A DNA stretch of 64,000 bases from the NCBI RefSeq assembly GCF_002915575.1, contig NZ_PQGD01000013.1:62001-126000 (forward strand). Direction: 5' to 3'. The position numbers were made by a program, and so were the translations under genes. The first letter of the stretch is position 1. The number at the start of each line of letters is the position of its first letter. This DNA is from Superficieibacter electus (lineage in GTDB: Bacteria > Pseudomonadota > Gammaproteobacteria > Enterobacterales > Enterobacteriaceae). Below are positions 1-12,094 of this stretch, piece by piece. The notes under the pieces were generated by a model, which saw only the letters and a program-made list of their open reading frames with translations, did not search any database and was not told the DNA's origin.

Positions 1-29
1 GGCGCATTGTGACAGCAGAGGAACACATT

Positions 30-392
30 ATGGAATACGAATTTTTGCGCGACGTTACCGGAGGGGTAAAGGTGCGTATGTCGATGGGCCACGAAGTAGT
101 AGGGCACTGGTTTAACGAAGAAGTGAAAGAAAACGTTGCCCTGCTCGATGAAGTGGAACAGGCGGCACAGGCGGTCAAAGGCAGCGAACGCTCATGGCAG
201 CGGACCGGGTATGAATACACGCTGTGGATGGATGAGGAAGAGGTAATGATCCGTGCCAACCAGCTTGAATTCTCCGGCGACGAGATGGAGGAGGGCATGA
301 ACTATTACGACGAAGAGAGCTTATCCCTGTGCGGCGTCGAAGACTTTTTGCAGGTGGTAGCAGCCTACCGGGCTTTTATACAACAGAAATAA
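30..392 (+). CDS. yacL: YacL family protein (UPF0231)
   Basis: A 120-residue acidic soluble protein without signal peptide or membrane segment, matching E. coli YacL in length and almost throughout in sequence as remembered. The family has no established biochemical role. The ATG at 30 is chosen over the earlier ATG-free extension because it gives the family length (protein starts MEYEFLRD) and has an AGAGGA ribosome site about 8 bases upstream. In E. coli yacL lies between acnB and speD; here the lac genes follow it instead, so it marks the left edge of that insertion. Confidence 0.95.
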   Translation: MEYEFLRDVTGGVKVRMSMGHEVVGHWFNEEVKENVALLDEVEQAAQAVKGSERSWQRTGYEYTLWMDEEEVMIRANQLEFSGDEMEEGMNYYDEESLSLCGVEDFLQVVAAYRAFIQQK

Positions 393-429
393 GCACTTGC
401 CGTCTTCAGAGGCGACCTCCGCGCCAAAA

Positions 430-459
430 AGGGGCTTTTCCTGACCCGGATAAGCCCCT
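430..459 (-). terminator. hairpin downstream of yacL, terminator-like on the minus strand
   Basis: A perfect 8-bp stem (AGGGGCTT with AAGCCCCT) encloses 14 bases. On the minus strand the stem is followed by a run of five T, as in an intrinsic terminator; on the plus strand no T run follows. It may stop antisense transcription leaving the lac promoter region towards yacL, or simply protect the yacL mRNA 3' end. Function is inferred from shape only. Confidence 0.45.
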
Positions 460-520
460 GACGCGGTCGGTTTCGCCGCTGTCGTCCTGCCTTTTCATCG
501 CCTGCCAATCCATGAATTAG

Positions 521-536
521 TTTGAACCGGCTCACT
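521..536 (+). promoter_or_regulatory. CRP-binding site of the lac promoter
   Basis: TTTGA-N6-TCACT resembles the CRP consensus TGTGA-N6-TCACA. Its centre (528/529) lies about 62 bp upstream of the predicted start at 590/591, essentially the class I position of the E. coli lac CRP site (-61.5). Confidence 0.75.
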
Positions 537-553
537 AAATTTCAACCTCATCC

Positions 554-583
554 TTTACGTAAATCGTTGTTCCACGCTATACG
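554..583 (+). promoter_or_regulatory. lacZY promoter (-35 and -10)
   Basis: A -35 hexamer TTTACG (554-559) and a -10 hexamer TATACG (578-583) are separated by 18 bp, the same geometry as E. coli lacP (TTTACA, 18 bp, TATGTT). The operator starts 7 bp after the -10, so transcription would begin at its first bases. Confidence 0.75.
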
Positions 584-590
584 TTATTAA

Positions 591-3708
<3,118 letters not shown>

Positions 3709-3721
3709 AAATACGTCAATC

Positions 3722-3745
3722 GGGCAGGTTCACCTGCCCTTTTTT
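3722..3745 (+). terminator. Intrinsic terminator-like hairpin between lacZ and lacY
   Basis: GGGCAGG, loop TTCA and CCTGCCC form a perfect 7-bp stem followed directly by six T (3740-3745). The lacY ribosome site AAGGA (3750-3754) comes just after. E. coli has a related hairpin here but, as remembered, without such a clean T run. It should reduce read-through into lacY or fix an mRNA end. Confidence 0.7.
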
Positions 3746-3761
3746 GCGCAAGGAAATCATT

Positions 3762-5024
3762 ATGTATTATTTAAAGAATACGAATTTCTGGATGTTCGGC
3801 TTTTTCTTCTTTTTCTATTTTTTTATTATGGGAGCTTATTTCCCTTTTTTCCCCATTTGGCTGCATGACATTAACCATATCAGCAAAGGGGATACTGGGG
3901 TTATTTTTGCCTGTATTTCCTTGTTCTCGCTGCTTTTTCAGCCTGTATTTGGCCTGATGTCTGATAAACTCGGTTTACGCAAACACCTGCTGTGGGTTAT
4001 TACCGGTATGTTGGTCATGTTTGCCCCGTTCTTTATCTATGTGTTTGGGCCGCTGTTACAGTTTAATATTTTACTTGGCTCAATCGTCGGAGGAATTTAC
4101 CTCGGCTTTATCTATAACGCGGGTGCGCCAGCGATTGAAGCCTATATTGAAAAAGCGAGTCGACGTAGCCAGTTTGAATTTGGCCGTGCACGGATGTTTG
4201 GCTGTGTAGGCTGGGCGCTCTGTGCGTCAATTGTGGGCGTCATGTTTACGATTAACAACGAGTTCGTTTTCTGGCTCGGCTCGGCCTGCGCCGTTATTCT
4301 GGCGTTATTACTCTTCTTCTCTCGCACGGATGCCTCTCCTTCCGTTATCGTTGCGGATGCTGTAGGCGCGAATGCACCGGCATTCAGCATCAAGCTGGCA
4401 CTGGAGTTGTTCAAACAGCCAAAGCTGTGGTTCCTTTCACTGTATGTTGTCGGCGTGTCCTGCACGTATGATGTTTTTGACCAGCAATTTGCCAACTTCT
4501 TTACCTCGTTTTTTGCCACGGGAGAGCAGGGGACACGCGTATTCGGCTATGTGACGACGATGGGCGAACTCCTTAACGCCTGCATTATGTTTTTCGCCCC
4601 GCTTATTGTGAACCGTATTGGTGGCAAGAACGCCTTGCTGTTGGCAGGGGCGATCATGTCAGTGCGTATTATCGGCTCTTCTTTTGCGACGTCCGCCGTC
4701 GAAGTGGTGATCCTCAAAACTCTGCATATGTTTGAGATCCCTTTCCTGATTGTCGGCTGCTTTAAATACATCACCAGCCAGTTTGAGGTCCGCTTCTCCG
4801 CCACGATTTATCTGGTGTGCTTCTGCTTTTTCAAACAGCTGGCGATGATGTTCATGTCGGTACTGGCGGGCAATATGTATGAAAAAATTGGTTTCCAGGG
4901 GGCTTATATGGTGTTGGGACTGATTGCGCTTACCTTTACGCTTATCTCCGTTGTTACATTAAGTGGCGCAGGGCCGCTGGCATTTATGCGGTCGGCGCAA
5001 ACAAAAAGCGCCGGGCATTATTAG
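3762..5024 (+). CDS. lacY: Lactose permease (lactose/H+ symporter)
   Basis: Inner-membrane major facilitator protein of 12 helices that brings in lactose with a proton. The 420 residues (E. coli 417) begin [13 protein letters not shown] as in E. coli. Sugar-binding and proton-coupling segments are kept: the EKASRRS region around Glu126, FGRARMFG around Arg144, the [10 protein letters not shown] helix, and the [11 protein letters not shown] segment with the His322/Glu325 pair. The ATG at 3762 is preferred over an upstream extension because it has AAGGA 7 bases before it and gives the family N-terminus. The C-terminal tail diverges slightly. No lacA follows; the next gene is speD, convergent. 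Confidence 0.98.
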   Translation: MYYLKNTNFWMFGFFFFFYFFIMGAYFPFFPIWLHDINHISKGDTGVIFACISLFSLLFQPVFGLMSDKLGLRKHLLWVITGMLVMFAPFFIYVFGPLLQFNILLGSIVGGIYLGFIYNAGAPAIEAYIEKASRRSQFEFGRARMFGCVGWALCASIVGVMFTINNEFVFWLGSACAVILALLLFFSRTDASPSVIVADAVGANAPAFSIKLALELFKQPKLWFLSLYVVGVSCTYDVFDQQFANFFTSFFATGEQGTRVFGYVTTMGELLNACIMFFAPLIVNRIGGKNALLLAGAIMSVRIIGSSFATSAVEVVILKTLHMFEIPFLIVGCFKYITSQFEVRFSATIYLVCFCFFKQLAMMFMSVLAGNMYEKIGFQGAYMVLGLIALTFTLISVVTLSGAGPLAFMRSAQTKSAGHY

Positions 5025-5080
5025 CGCAGAGGGCTGGCCAACGCGGTGAAATAGGGATTGGCCCGATAGCCTGACGCAAT

Positions 5081-5113
5081 GAGCAAGGCGGCAAAAAAAG
5101 CGCCACCTTGCTT
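5081..5113. terminator. Hairpin between convergent lacY and speD
   Basis: GCAAGGCGGC (5083-5092) can pair with the segment 5102-5111 with one mismatch, leaving an A-rich loop. It lies in the short gap between two convergent genes, where a shared terminator is expected, but no T run follows the stem on either strand. Confidence 0.4.
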
Positions 5114-5122
5114 ACTGCGTAT

Positions 5123-5917
5123 TTACACCGCAGGAATATTGCGGCCGTAGTAAATCTCGCGCATCTCTTTCCACAGCAGATCGGTAATTACCTTGCGTTC
5201 GTCTGCCGTCAAATCTTCCGGACGGGTATGGAACATATAGTGCTTAAGATCGAATTCCTTAAGCAGCATTTTGGTATGGAAGATATTTTCCTGATAAACG
5301 TTCACGTCCATCATGTCATACAGCGACTTCATGTCCTCGGACATAAAGTTCTGGATAGAATTGATCTCATGATCGATAAAGTGCTTCATACCGTTGATAT
5401 CGCGGGTAAAGCCGCGCACGCGGTAGTCGACGGTCACAATGTCAGACTCCAGCTGGTGAATTAAATAATTCAGCGCCTTAAGCGGAGAAATGACACCGCA
5501 GGTGGAGACTTCAATATCCGCGCGGAAGGTACATAATCCGGCTTCCGGGTGGCTTTCCGGGTAGGTGTGAACGCAGATATGGCTTTTATCCAGATGAGCC
5601 ACCACCGCTTCAGGCAGCGGGCCGGGATGCTCGGTTTTATCAATCAGCTGTGGATCGACCGGCTCTTCGCTGACCAGGATGGTTACGCTGGCACCCTGCG
5701 GTTCATAATCCTGGCGGGCGACGTTAAGGATATTCGCGCCGATAATTGAGCAGGTCTCCGACAGGATCTCGGTCAGGCGGTTGGCATTGTAGAGTTCATC
5801 GATATAGGCAATGTAACCATCGCGCTCTTCTGCTGTTTTAACGTAGCAGATATCGTAAATACAAAAACTCAGGCTTTTGGTCAGATTGTTAAAGCCATGC
5901 AGCTTCAGTTTTTTCAA
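5123..5917 (-). CDS. speD: S-adenosylmethionine decarboxylase proenzyme
   Basis: Cleaves itself to form a pyruvoyl cofactor, then decarboxylates S-adenosylmethionine to give the aminopropyl donor for spermidine. The 264 residues equal the E. coli length. The self-cleavage site is the Lys111-Ser112 bond in [12 protein letters not shown], and the substrate-handling cysteine lies in [10 protein letters not shown]. It sits 20 bp downstream of speE on the same strand, so speE-speD is a transcription unit as in E. coli. Soluble, with no signal peptide. Confidence 0.97.
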   Translation of the reverse strand: MKKLKLHGFNNLTKSLSFCIYDICYVKTAEERDGYIAYIDELYNANRLTEILSETCSIIGANILNVARQDYEPQGASVTILVSEEPVDPQLIDKTEHPGPLPEAVVAHLDKSHICVHTYPESHPEAGLCTFRADIEVSTCGVISPLKALNYLIHQLESDIVTVDYRVRGFTRDINGMKHFIDHEINSIQNFMSEDMKSLYDMMDVNVYQENIFHTKMLLKEFDLKHYMFHTRPEDLTADERKVITDLLWKEMREIYYGRNIPAV

Positions 5918-5937
5918 TTTTTATCACCCCCTTAGAA

Positions 5938-6798
5938 TCACTGTGCGGACAGTGCGTCGTGCAAATATTGTGGCAGGGCAAAGGCTGCCGTATGAATGGC
6001 CGGATTATAGTAGCGGCAGGTGAGTCCGGCCTGATGGAAGCGGGCCTGAATAATTTCAGTGGATAGCGTGCGCAGAGCCTCGTTATCGGTCGCCCAGGCA
6101 AAGGTCATGATGCCGCCGTAGTAGGTCGGGATCGCCGCCTGGTAAAAGCTCACGTCGCTGAAATACTGGCTCAGCTTGCGGTGGCTGCCGATGGCTTCAT
6201 CCTGTTGCAGAAAGCACACACCGTTCTGGGCAACGAAGATGCCGCCGGAGTTCAGGCAGCGTTTGCAGCCTTCGTAGAAGGCCGAGGTAAACAGGCTTTC
6301 TCCGGGACCAACCGGATCGGTGCAGTCGGAGATGATCACATCAAAGGTTTGCGCGGTCTGATTAACAAAGTTCACCCCATCGTCGATCACCAGCGTAAAA
6401 CGCGGATCGTCATACGCACCGGCATTATGGTTGGGTAAATACTGACGGCAAAATGAGACCACGCCTTCGTCGATTTCCACCATCGTGATGGTCTCAATGT
6501 GTTTATGCCGCGAGACTTCACGCAGCATCGCGCCATCACCACCGCCGATGATGAGGACATGCTTCGTGTGGCCGTGTGCCAGCAGCGGGACGTGGGTCAT
6601 CATCTCGTGATAAATAAATTCATCGCGCTCGGTGGTCTGTACCACACCGTCCAGCGCCATTACGCGGCCAAAGGCGGCGTTTTCGAATATGATCAGATCC
6701 TGGTGATCGGTTTTCTCATGGTAGAGAACGTTATCAACGGCAAAGTACTGACCAAACTGGTCGTGCAGCGTTTCGTGCCACGTGTTGTTATCGGTCAT
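5938..6798 (-). CDS. speE: Spermidine synthase (polyamine aminopropyltransferase)
   Basis: Transfers the aminopropyl group of decarboxylated S-adenosylmethionine to putrescine, giving spermidine. The 286 residues resemble E. coli SpeE (288). The Rossmann-type nucleotide-binding motif [15 protein letters not shown] and the catalytic-loop segment [12 protein letters not shown] are present. The ATG at 6798 is chosen because AAGGGAGA lies 7 bases upstream and the protein then begins [16 protein letters not shown]; a longer reading lacks a ribosome site. First gene of the speED unit. Confidence 0.97.
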   Translation of the reverse strand: MTDNNTWHETLHDQFGQYFAVDNVLYHEKTDHQDLIIFENAAFGRVMALDGVVQTTERDEFIYHEMMTHVPLLAHGHTKHVLIIGGGDGAMLREVSRHKHIETITMVEIDEGVVSFCRQYLPNHNAGAYDDPRFTLVIDDGVNFVNQTAQTFDVIISDCTDPVGPGESLFTSAFYEGCKRCLNSGGIFVAQNGVCFLQQDEAIGSHRKLSQYFSDVSFYQAAIPTYYGGIMTFAWATDNEALRTLSTEIIQARFHQAGLTCRYYNPAIHTAAFALPQYLHDALSAQ

Positions 6799-6912
6799 GT
6801 CATTCTCCCTTATTAACACCCATGAAAAATGGGCGCAACATAATAGCTAACATTGACCGGGTATGCACGGTCAATGTTTCACCACAAAGAGAATGAGTAT
6901 AGCGAAGGGAGA

Positions 6913-7260
6913 TTATTTAACGTAGGCGAGAAGGCTCAGCGAATCTTTCGCCAGCGCTTTACATTTTTTGGCGGTGGGAATACTGATGCCGCTCAGATCG
7001 CGATAGCTGTCTTCACCCAGCGCCTTCATATTATAGGTTTCGTAATTACTCAGATCCCACTGATTCTGCTGAGCAAAGAAAAGCAGCGCCCGACGAATTT
7101 GGGTATTCGGTAAGTTCTGGTAACCGCAGTCATTTTTCAGAAATACAAACACGGCGGTCAGATCGGCCATATCTTCAGCTTCAGATTCGCTGAGGGCATA
7201 GCTGTTCGTGGATAACGCTAACAGAACCCCAAGAACTATTGTTCTGAAAAAAGTCTTCAT
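6913..7260 (-). CDS. yacC: YacC family periplasmic protein
   Basis: A 115-residue protein with a typical Sec signal peptide (MKTFFRTIVLGVLLALSTNS, cleavage near YALSES). It matches E. coli YacC in length and over most of its sequence. The mature protein has two cysteines, in the segments NDCGYQ and AKKCKA, that could form a disulfide. YacC is described as related to pilus-assembly PilS-like or YacC-family proteins but has no proven role. The start at 7260 fits the signal peptide; a four-residue longer reading is possible. It is transcribed away from cueO. Confidence 0.93.
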   Translation of the reverse strand: MKTFFRTIVLGVLLALSTNSYALSESEAEDMADLTAVFVFLKNDCGYQNLPNTQIRRALLFFAQQNQWDLSNYETYNMKALGEDSYRDLSGISIPTAKKCKALAKDSLSLLAYVK

Positions 7261-7338
7261 TATTTCTACCACTGCTTACGGAAATGCAACGTTAGCACAC
7301 CTGAGTATGGGGCGTGAACTTAATTATTACGCTTGTGC

Positions 7339-7369
7339 TTGACGTTCCGGTTAGGGGAGGGTTTAAGCT
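7339..7369 (+). promoter_or_regulatory. CueR-type promoter of cueO
   Basis: The -35 TTGACG (7339-7344) and -10 TAAGCT (7364-7369) are 19 bp apart, the stretched spacing typical of MerR-family activated promoters. The spacer holds an imperfect dyad (GTTCC ... GGAGGGT) resembling the CueR box ACCTTCC-N-GGAAGGT. This implies copper or silver induction through CueR. Confidence 0.75.
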
Positions 7370-7402
7370 CATAAACCGCCTGCTGAAGATGAGGAAGAGA
7401 CT

Positions 7403-8989
7403 ATGCAACGCCGCGATTTTTTAAAATATTCCGCTGCAATTGGCGCGTTCAGTGCACTGCCTTTCTGGAGTCGAGGTGCCCTTGCCGCCGAACGTCCGGC
7501 GCTGCCAATCCCGGCGTTGTTAACGGCTGACGCACGCAATCGTATCAGGCTCATCGTTCAGGAGGGCAAATCAACCTTTGGCAGCTTCACCACTCAGACG
7601 TGGGGCTATAATGGATCGTTGCTCGGCCCGGCGATTAAACTACGTCAGGGGAAAGCTGTTACCGTCGATATTCATAATACGCTCTCCGGGGAGACTACCG
7701 TCCACTGGCACGGGCTGGAAGTCCCCGGTTCGGTGGACGGTGGTCCCCAGGGCGTGATAAAAGCCGGGGAATCGCGCCAGGTCACTTTTACGCCCACCCA
7801 GCGGGCGGCGACCTGCTGGTTCCACCCGCATCAGCACGGAAAAACGGGACATCAGGTGGCGATGGGCCTGGCGGGGCTGGTGCTGATTGAAGATGATGAC
7901 AGTCGTCAGTTGCGTCTGCCGCAGCAGTGGGGCATTGACGATGTGCCGGTGATTATGCAGGACAAACGCTTTACGGGCAGCGGCGAGATTGACTATCAGC
8001 TGGATATCATGACCGCCGCCGTCGGCTGGTTTGGTGACACACTGCTGACCAACGGTGCCCGTTACCCGCAGCACGCGGCTCCGCGCGGCTGGCTGCGGTT
8101 GCGGCTTTTGAACGGCTGTAACGCCCGTTCGCTTAACGTCACAACCAGCGATAAGCGGCCGCTATATGTGATCGCCAGCGACGGTGGGTTGCTGGCGGAG
8201 CCGGTGAAGGTAACAGAATTACCGATGCTGGTGGGTGAACGTTTTGAAGTGCTGGTCGATACTCAGGACGGTAAGCCATTCGACCTGCTGACGCTTGCGG
8301 TGGATCAGATGGGAATGACGGTCGCACCGTTTGACCAGCCGCAGCCAGTGCTACGTGTGCAGCCGCTGCGCATCGCCGCCTCGGGAACGCTGCCGGACTC
8401 GCTGGTCAACGTGCCTGCGCTGCCCGCGCTGGATGCCCTTACCCGGCGTCAATTTCAGCTTTCCATGGACCCGATGCTCGACATGATGGGCATGCAGGCG
8501 CTGCAACAGAAATATGGCGCACAGGCAATGGGTGGGCGTAGTCACAGCGAGATGAGTCATGGCAAGATGGCTCACGGGGAGATGAATCATGCAGACATGG
8601 ATCACAGCAATAGGGGGCAGATGCAGCACGGTGGGCACGGTTTTGATTTCCATAACGCCAACCGGATTAACGGCAAAGCCTTTGATATGACCACACCGCT
8701 GTTTGCCGCGCAAAAAGGACAGTTCGAGCGCTGGGTGATTTCCGGTGAAGGCGACATGATGCTGCATCCGTTCCATATCCACGGTACCCAGTTCCGTATT
8801 CTCTCCGAGAATGGCCGCCCGCCCGCCGCGCACCGTTCAGGCTGGAAGGATACGGTCAACGTGGACGGCGCGGTGAGCGAGGTGCTGGTGCGTTTCGATC
8901 ATGACGCGCCAAAAGAGTTTGCTTATATGGCGCATTGTCACCTGCTGGAGCACGAAGACACCGGGATGATGATGGGCTTCACGGTGTAG
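7403..8989 (+). CDS. cueO: Multicopper oxidase CueO (cuprous oxidase)
   Basis: Periplasmic laccase-like enzyme that oxidises Cu(I) to less harmful Cu(II). The N-terminus [10 protein letters not shown] carries a twin-arginine signal, so it is exported folded. The copper motifs [26 protein letters not shown] and [14 protein letters not shown] supply the type 1, 2 and 3 sites. At 528 residues it is about 12 longer than E. coli CueO (516); the extra length lies in the Met/His-rich segment between [11 protein letters not shown] and FDFHNANR, which is thought to capture Cu(I). Preceded by a CueR-type promoter; the ribosome site GGAAGAG precedes the ATG. Confidence 0.97.
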   Translation: MQRRDFLKYSAAIGAFSALPFWSRGALAAERPALPIPALLTADARNRIRLIVQEGKSTFGSFTTQTWGYNGSLLGPAIKLRQGKAVTVDIHNTLSGETTVHWHGLEVPGSVDGGPQGVIKAGESRQVTFTPTQRAATCWFHPHQHGKTGHQVAMGLAGLVLIEDDDSRQLRLPQQWGIDDVPVIMQDKRFTGSGEIDYQLDIMTAAVGWFGDTLLTNGARYPQHAAPRGWLRLRLLNGCNARSLNVTTSDKRPLYVIASDGGLLAEPVKVTELPMLVGERFEVLVDTQDGKPFDLLTLAVDQMGMTVAPFDQPQPVLRVQPLRIAASGTLPDSLVNVPALPALDALTRRQFQLSMDPMLDMMGMQALQQKYGAQAMGGRSHSEMSHGKMAHGEMNHADMDHSNRGQMQHGGHGFDFHNANRINGKAFDMTTPLFAAQKGQFERWVISGEGDMMLHPFHIHGTQFRILSENGRPPAAHRSGWKDTVNVDGAVSEVLVRFDHDAPKEFAYMAHCHLLEHEDTGMMMGFTV

Positions 8990-8995
8990 CCCGTA

Positions 8996-9756
8996 CCCCG
9001 TCGCCCGGTGGCGCTGCGCTTACCGGGCCTACAGTAGGATGCAGGTTATTAATAGTGTACGACCGTAGGCCGGATAAGGCGCAGCCGCCATCCGGCAGGC
9101 CAGTGGCAGATGGTTGACGCCCGTACCGTAAGGCGCAGGTTATTAATAGTGTACGACCGTAGGCCGGATAAGGCGCAGCCGCCATCCGGCAGGCCAGTGG
9201 CAGATGGTTGACACCCGTACCGTAAGGCGCAGGTTATTAATAGTGTACGACCGTAGGCCGGATAAGGCGCAGCCGCCATCCGGCAGGCCAGTGGCAGATG
9301 GTTGACGCCCGTACCGTAAGGCGCAGGTTATTAATAGTGTACGACCGTAGGCCGGATAAGGCGCAGCCGCCATCCGGCAGGCCAGTGGCAGATGGTTGAC
9401 ACCCGTACCGTAAGGCGCAGGTTATTAATAGCGTACGAACGTAGGCCGGATAAGGCGCAGCCGCCATCCGGCAGGCCAGTGGCAGATAGTTGACGCCCGT
9501 ACCGTAAGGCGCAGGTTGTTAATAGCGTACGAACGTAGGCCGGATAAGGCGCAGCCGCCATCCGGCAGGCCAGTGGTAGATGGTTGACGCCCGTACCGTA
9601 AGGCGCAGGTTGTTAATAGTGTACGAACGTAGGCCGGATAAGGCGCAGCCGCCATCCGGCAGGCCAGTGGTAGATGGTTGACGCCCGTACCGTAAGGCGC
9701 AGGTTGTTAATAGTGTACGAACGTAGGCCGGATAAGGCGCAGCCGCCATCCGGCAT
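8996..9756. repeat. 94-bp tandem array with REP palindromes (eight copies)
   Basis: After a single degenerate REP-like unit (about 8996-9035), the REP core starting GTAGGCCGGATAAGGC recurs at 9065, 9159, 9253, 9347, 9441, 9535, 9629 and 9723, exactly 94 bp apart. Each is followed by a near-identical spacer containing GACG/ACCCGTACCGTAAGG. The copies differ at few bases, so amplification is recent or the array is being homogenised. Overlapping short open frames across it are products of the repetition, not genes. Such BIME arrays can bind gyrase or IHF and stabilise mRNA 3' ends. Confidence 0.95.
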
Positions 9757-9764
9757 TACCCGGC

Positions 9765-9786
9765 ATCAGGCCGCGTGCGGCCTGAT
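9765..9786. terminator. Perfect palindrome just after the citB stop
   Basis: ATCAGGCCGC and GCGGCCTGAT form a 10-bp inverted repeat separated by two bases, immediately 3' of citB. It should form a hairpin at the end of the citAB transcript, but no T run follows on the minus strand, so it may protect the 3' end rather than terminate. Confidence 0.5.
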
Positions 9787-10482
9787 TTACCCTGCCGCGC
9801 GCTTATACATCCGTCGCGGATGGCCGATTTTGCCGTACAGCATCTCAACGCGTAAATACCCGGTCTCCACACAGTGTTCAAGGTAACGCCGGGCGGTGGT
9901 TTTGCTTAACCCGGTTTCGCTGACTACCTCATCAACCGAAAAACAGTACGTCGCCCGATCGTTAAACAGTTGCTGTACGCGGGCCAGGGTATTCTCCTCA
10001 ATCCCCTTACTGCTGTTATCCAGACGAAAATTTTTAGCCTGTAGCTGATAGAGGGAATCTACGTTTTGTTGATCGACAATTTTCCACACCCGCTGCTGCT
10101 CGGCAAATTGTACAAAGCGTTCCAGCGACTGGCTGAGGCGCTTCCATGATACCGGTTTAAGAATATAGTCGAACGCGCCGTTGCGAATGGCCTGGCTACA
10201 GGTATCCATGTCGCTGGCGGCGGTGATAAAAATCACCGTACAGTTTGCGCTCAGCAGCAAAGGATGGCTAATCAGCGTGATGCCTTTACCATCTGGCAGA
10301 TAATTATCCAGCAGTACCAGTTGCGGCTGGAGGGCAGTCAGTTTTTCCTGCGCCTCGGCCAGTGAGGCTGCAATCCCGACCAGCCGCAGGCGAGGGTGCT
10401 TATTGATTAAATCGGCATGAAGCCGGGCCAGTGTCGGTTCATCCTCAATAATAAGGACGTCAATAAGTTCATGTTGCATCAT
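9787..10482 (-). CDS. citB: Citrate-responsive response regulator (CitB/DpiA family)
   Basis: DNA-binding response regulator, partner of the CitA-type kinase. The N-terminal receiver domain (about 1-125) has the acidic pair IIEDEP and the phospho-acceptor Asp in LVLLDNYLPDGKG. The C-terminal half has a helix-turn-helix (EVVSETGLSKTTARRYLEH) of the CitB/DcuR class. The 231 residues fit the family. The gene overlaps the end of citA by 14 bp, indicating translational coupling. Expected to activate the divergent citrate genes under citrate, probably without oxygen. Klebsiella has two such pairs (CitAB and CitYZ); which one this matches best cannot be settled here. Confidence 0.9.
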   Translation of the reverse strand: MMQHELIDVLIIEDEPTLARLHADLINKHPRLRLVGIAASLAEAQEKLTALQPQLVLLDNYLPDGKGITLISHPLLLSANCTVIFITAASDMDTCSQAIRNGAFDYILKPVSWKRLSQSLERFVQFAEQQRVWKIVDQQNVDSLYQLQAKNFRLDNSSKGIEENTLARVQQLFNDRATYCFSVDEVVSETGLSKTTARRYLEHCVETGYLRVEMLYGKIGHPRRMYKRAAG

Positions 10483-12094
10483 GAGTCACTTCCAGTTCCT
10501 GGGTAGGGTGCCGGGCGGGAATAAATAATGAGAAAATAGCACCACGCGGTGCGTTATCGGCCACTTCGACCGCACCGCCCGCCTGGGTCACATAACTTTC
10601 TATCAGGTACAGCCCAATCCCGTGATCGCCACGGGTTTTGGTGGTCATGCCGCGCTCAAAAATTCGCTCGCGGATCTCTGGTTTGATACCGACGCCGCGA
10701 TCGGCCACCTCAATAATCAGTTCGCTGGCGCTGAGGGTAATCAGCACTTCCACCGGCTCATGGGGAAGCGGAGCACGCTGGGTGGCTTCAATCGCGTTAT
10801 CGAGCAGGTTGCCGATAATGGAAATGAGTTCAGCTTCTGCCAGGCCGGTAAAAGGTCTGTCCATCCGACAGGCAGGATCAAAGTTTAGCTCCACACCTTT
10901 TTCCCGCGCACGGGCCGCTTTTCCTAAAAGCAGGCCGCACAGCGTCGGTGAACTAAAGCGCGAGGAGATAAAATCCAGCAGTTCCTGCGCGTGTTCCGAC
11001 TGGGCCTGAATATAGCGGATGGCCTCATCGTAGCGCCCCATATGCAGCAGGCCGGAAAGGGTCGTCATCCGGTTAAGCTGCTCATGCCGCATAATGCGCA
11101 GGTTATCCACGTAACGTTTTACCTGGCTTAACTGCGCGCTCAGCGAGTCAATTTCATTGCGATCGCGAAAGGTGATCACCCAGCCCTGCAATGCACCTTC
11201 CAGCATGATACGAATGCGACTGGCAATCACCGTCAGATCGTTGAAACGGCAAATCTCATCGTGTGTATCTTTTGTCAGCAAGGTCCGGGAGGCGAAAAAT
11301 GGTACCGGGGTAATTACCTGGCTGATAAGCTGACCGCGCAGTTCGCGCGCAGGCTGGCTTAAGCCAAGCAATTTCCTTGCCGCCTGGTTGATCACTTCAA
11401 TGCGCATCTGACTATCAATGGCAATCACGCCCTCATAAATCGATTCCATCATCGCCTTTTGCTGGCGTACCAACAGGCCGATTTCGCGGGGTTCGAGAGA
11501 GAAAATTTGCTTTTTGATGCTGCGGGTAAAAAACCAGGAGAAAACAAACAGGGCGACCAGAAGCAGCGCGGCAGCAATCAGAATGTTGATCATCTTACTG
11601 ACGGTGATGGTATCGAGATAACTGGTGAGATAGCCTACCGACACAATGCCGACTACCTGACCTGCGGCATTAAATATCGGCGCTTTGCTGCGTAGCGAAA
11701 TGCCCAGCCCGCCCTTACGAATCGTCGTCGTGCTCTTACCCTTTAGCACCTCTTCGTTATCGCCGCCCACAAGCGTGGTGCCGACGCGATCGGCATAGAC
11801 CGAATGAAAGAGATGCACACCTTTATTATCGCCAATCACAATAAAACTGGCATCGCTGTGTGCCGCTATTTTCTGCATGAAAGCATGGAGCGCCGGGATA
11901 TCTTTTTGCGCCGTCATCGCGGGCAGTCCGGGAATAAGCGCAATTTCCTCAGCCTGTATTTTGGCGCGTATGCTCATTTCCTGATAAAGCTGGCGACCAA
12001 CGTCGATATAATAATAGCTACCCAGCAAAACAAAAAGCACTGAGAAAAAAGCCACCAGCGAAATAAACAGTTTTATCTGAAAGGATAATTTCAT
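10469..12094 (-). CDS. citA: Citrate sensor histidine kinase (CitA/DpiB family)
   Basis: Inner-membrane kinase sensing external citrate. In order: a membrane helix (LSFQIKLFISLVAFF), a periplasmic PAS domain with the citrate-site segment HSVYADRVGTT, a second helix near MINILIAAALLLVALFVF, a cytoplasmic PAS domain (MESIYEGVIAIDS), the phospho-acceptor His in MRHEQLNRM, and the ATPase boxes NLLDNAIEA, DRGVGI and HGIGLYL. From the ATG at 12094 it is 541 residues; upstream in-frame ATGs at 12136 and 12154 would lengthen it to at most 561. The 12094 start is preferred for its GTGAGA ribosome site and position just before the first helix. Confidence 0.9.
   Translation of the reverse strand: MKLSFQIKLFISLVAFFSVLFVLLGSYYYIDVGRQLYQEMSIRAKIQAEEIALIPGLPAMTAQKDIPALHAFMQKIAAHSDASFIVIGDNKGVHLFHSVYADRVGTTLVGGDNEEVLKGKSTTTIRKGGLGISLRSKAPIFNAAGQVVGIVSVGYLTSYLDTITVSKMINILIAAALLLVALFVFSWFFTRSIKKQIFSLEPREIGLLVRQQKAMMESIYEGVIAIDSQMRIEVINQAARKLLGLSQPARELRGQLISQVITPVPFFASRTLLTKDTHDEICRFNDLTVIASRIRIMLEGALQGWVITFRDRNEIDSLSAQLSQVKRYVDNLRIMRHEQLNRMTTLSGLLHMGRYDEAIRYIQAQSEHAQELLDFISSRFSSPTLCGLLLGKAARAREKGVELNFDPACRMDRPFTGLAEAELISIIGNLLDNAIEATQRAPLPHEPVEVLITLSASELIIEVADRGVGIKPEIRERIFERGMTTKTRGDHGIGLYLIESYVTQAGGAVEVADNAPRGAIFSLFIPARHPTQELEVTHDAT

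Noticed and set aside
8979-9749. A series of overlapping 68-76 residue minus-strand frames with near-identical sequence (MAAAPYPAY...)
   Set aside because: They recur every 94 bp because the DNA repeats; each spans parts of three repeat units, has no ribosome site, and lies in a REP array. Not a repeat protein family.
9065-9756. Possible CRISPR array
   Set aside because: The whole 94-bp unit repeats, including the spacers; units contain REP palindromes, and no cas genes are near.
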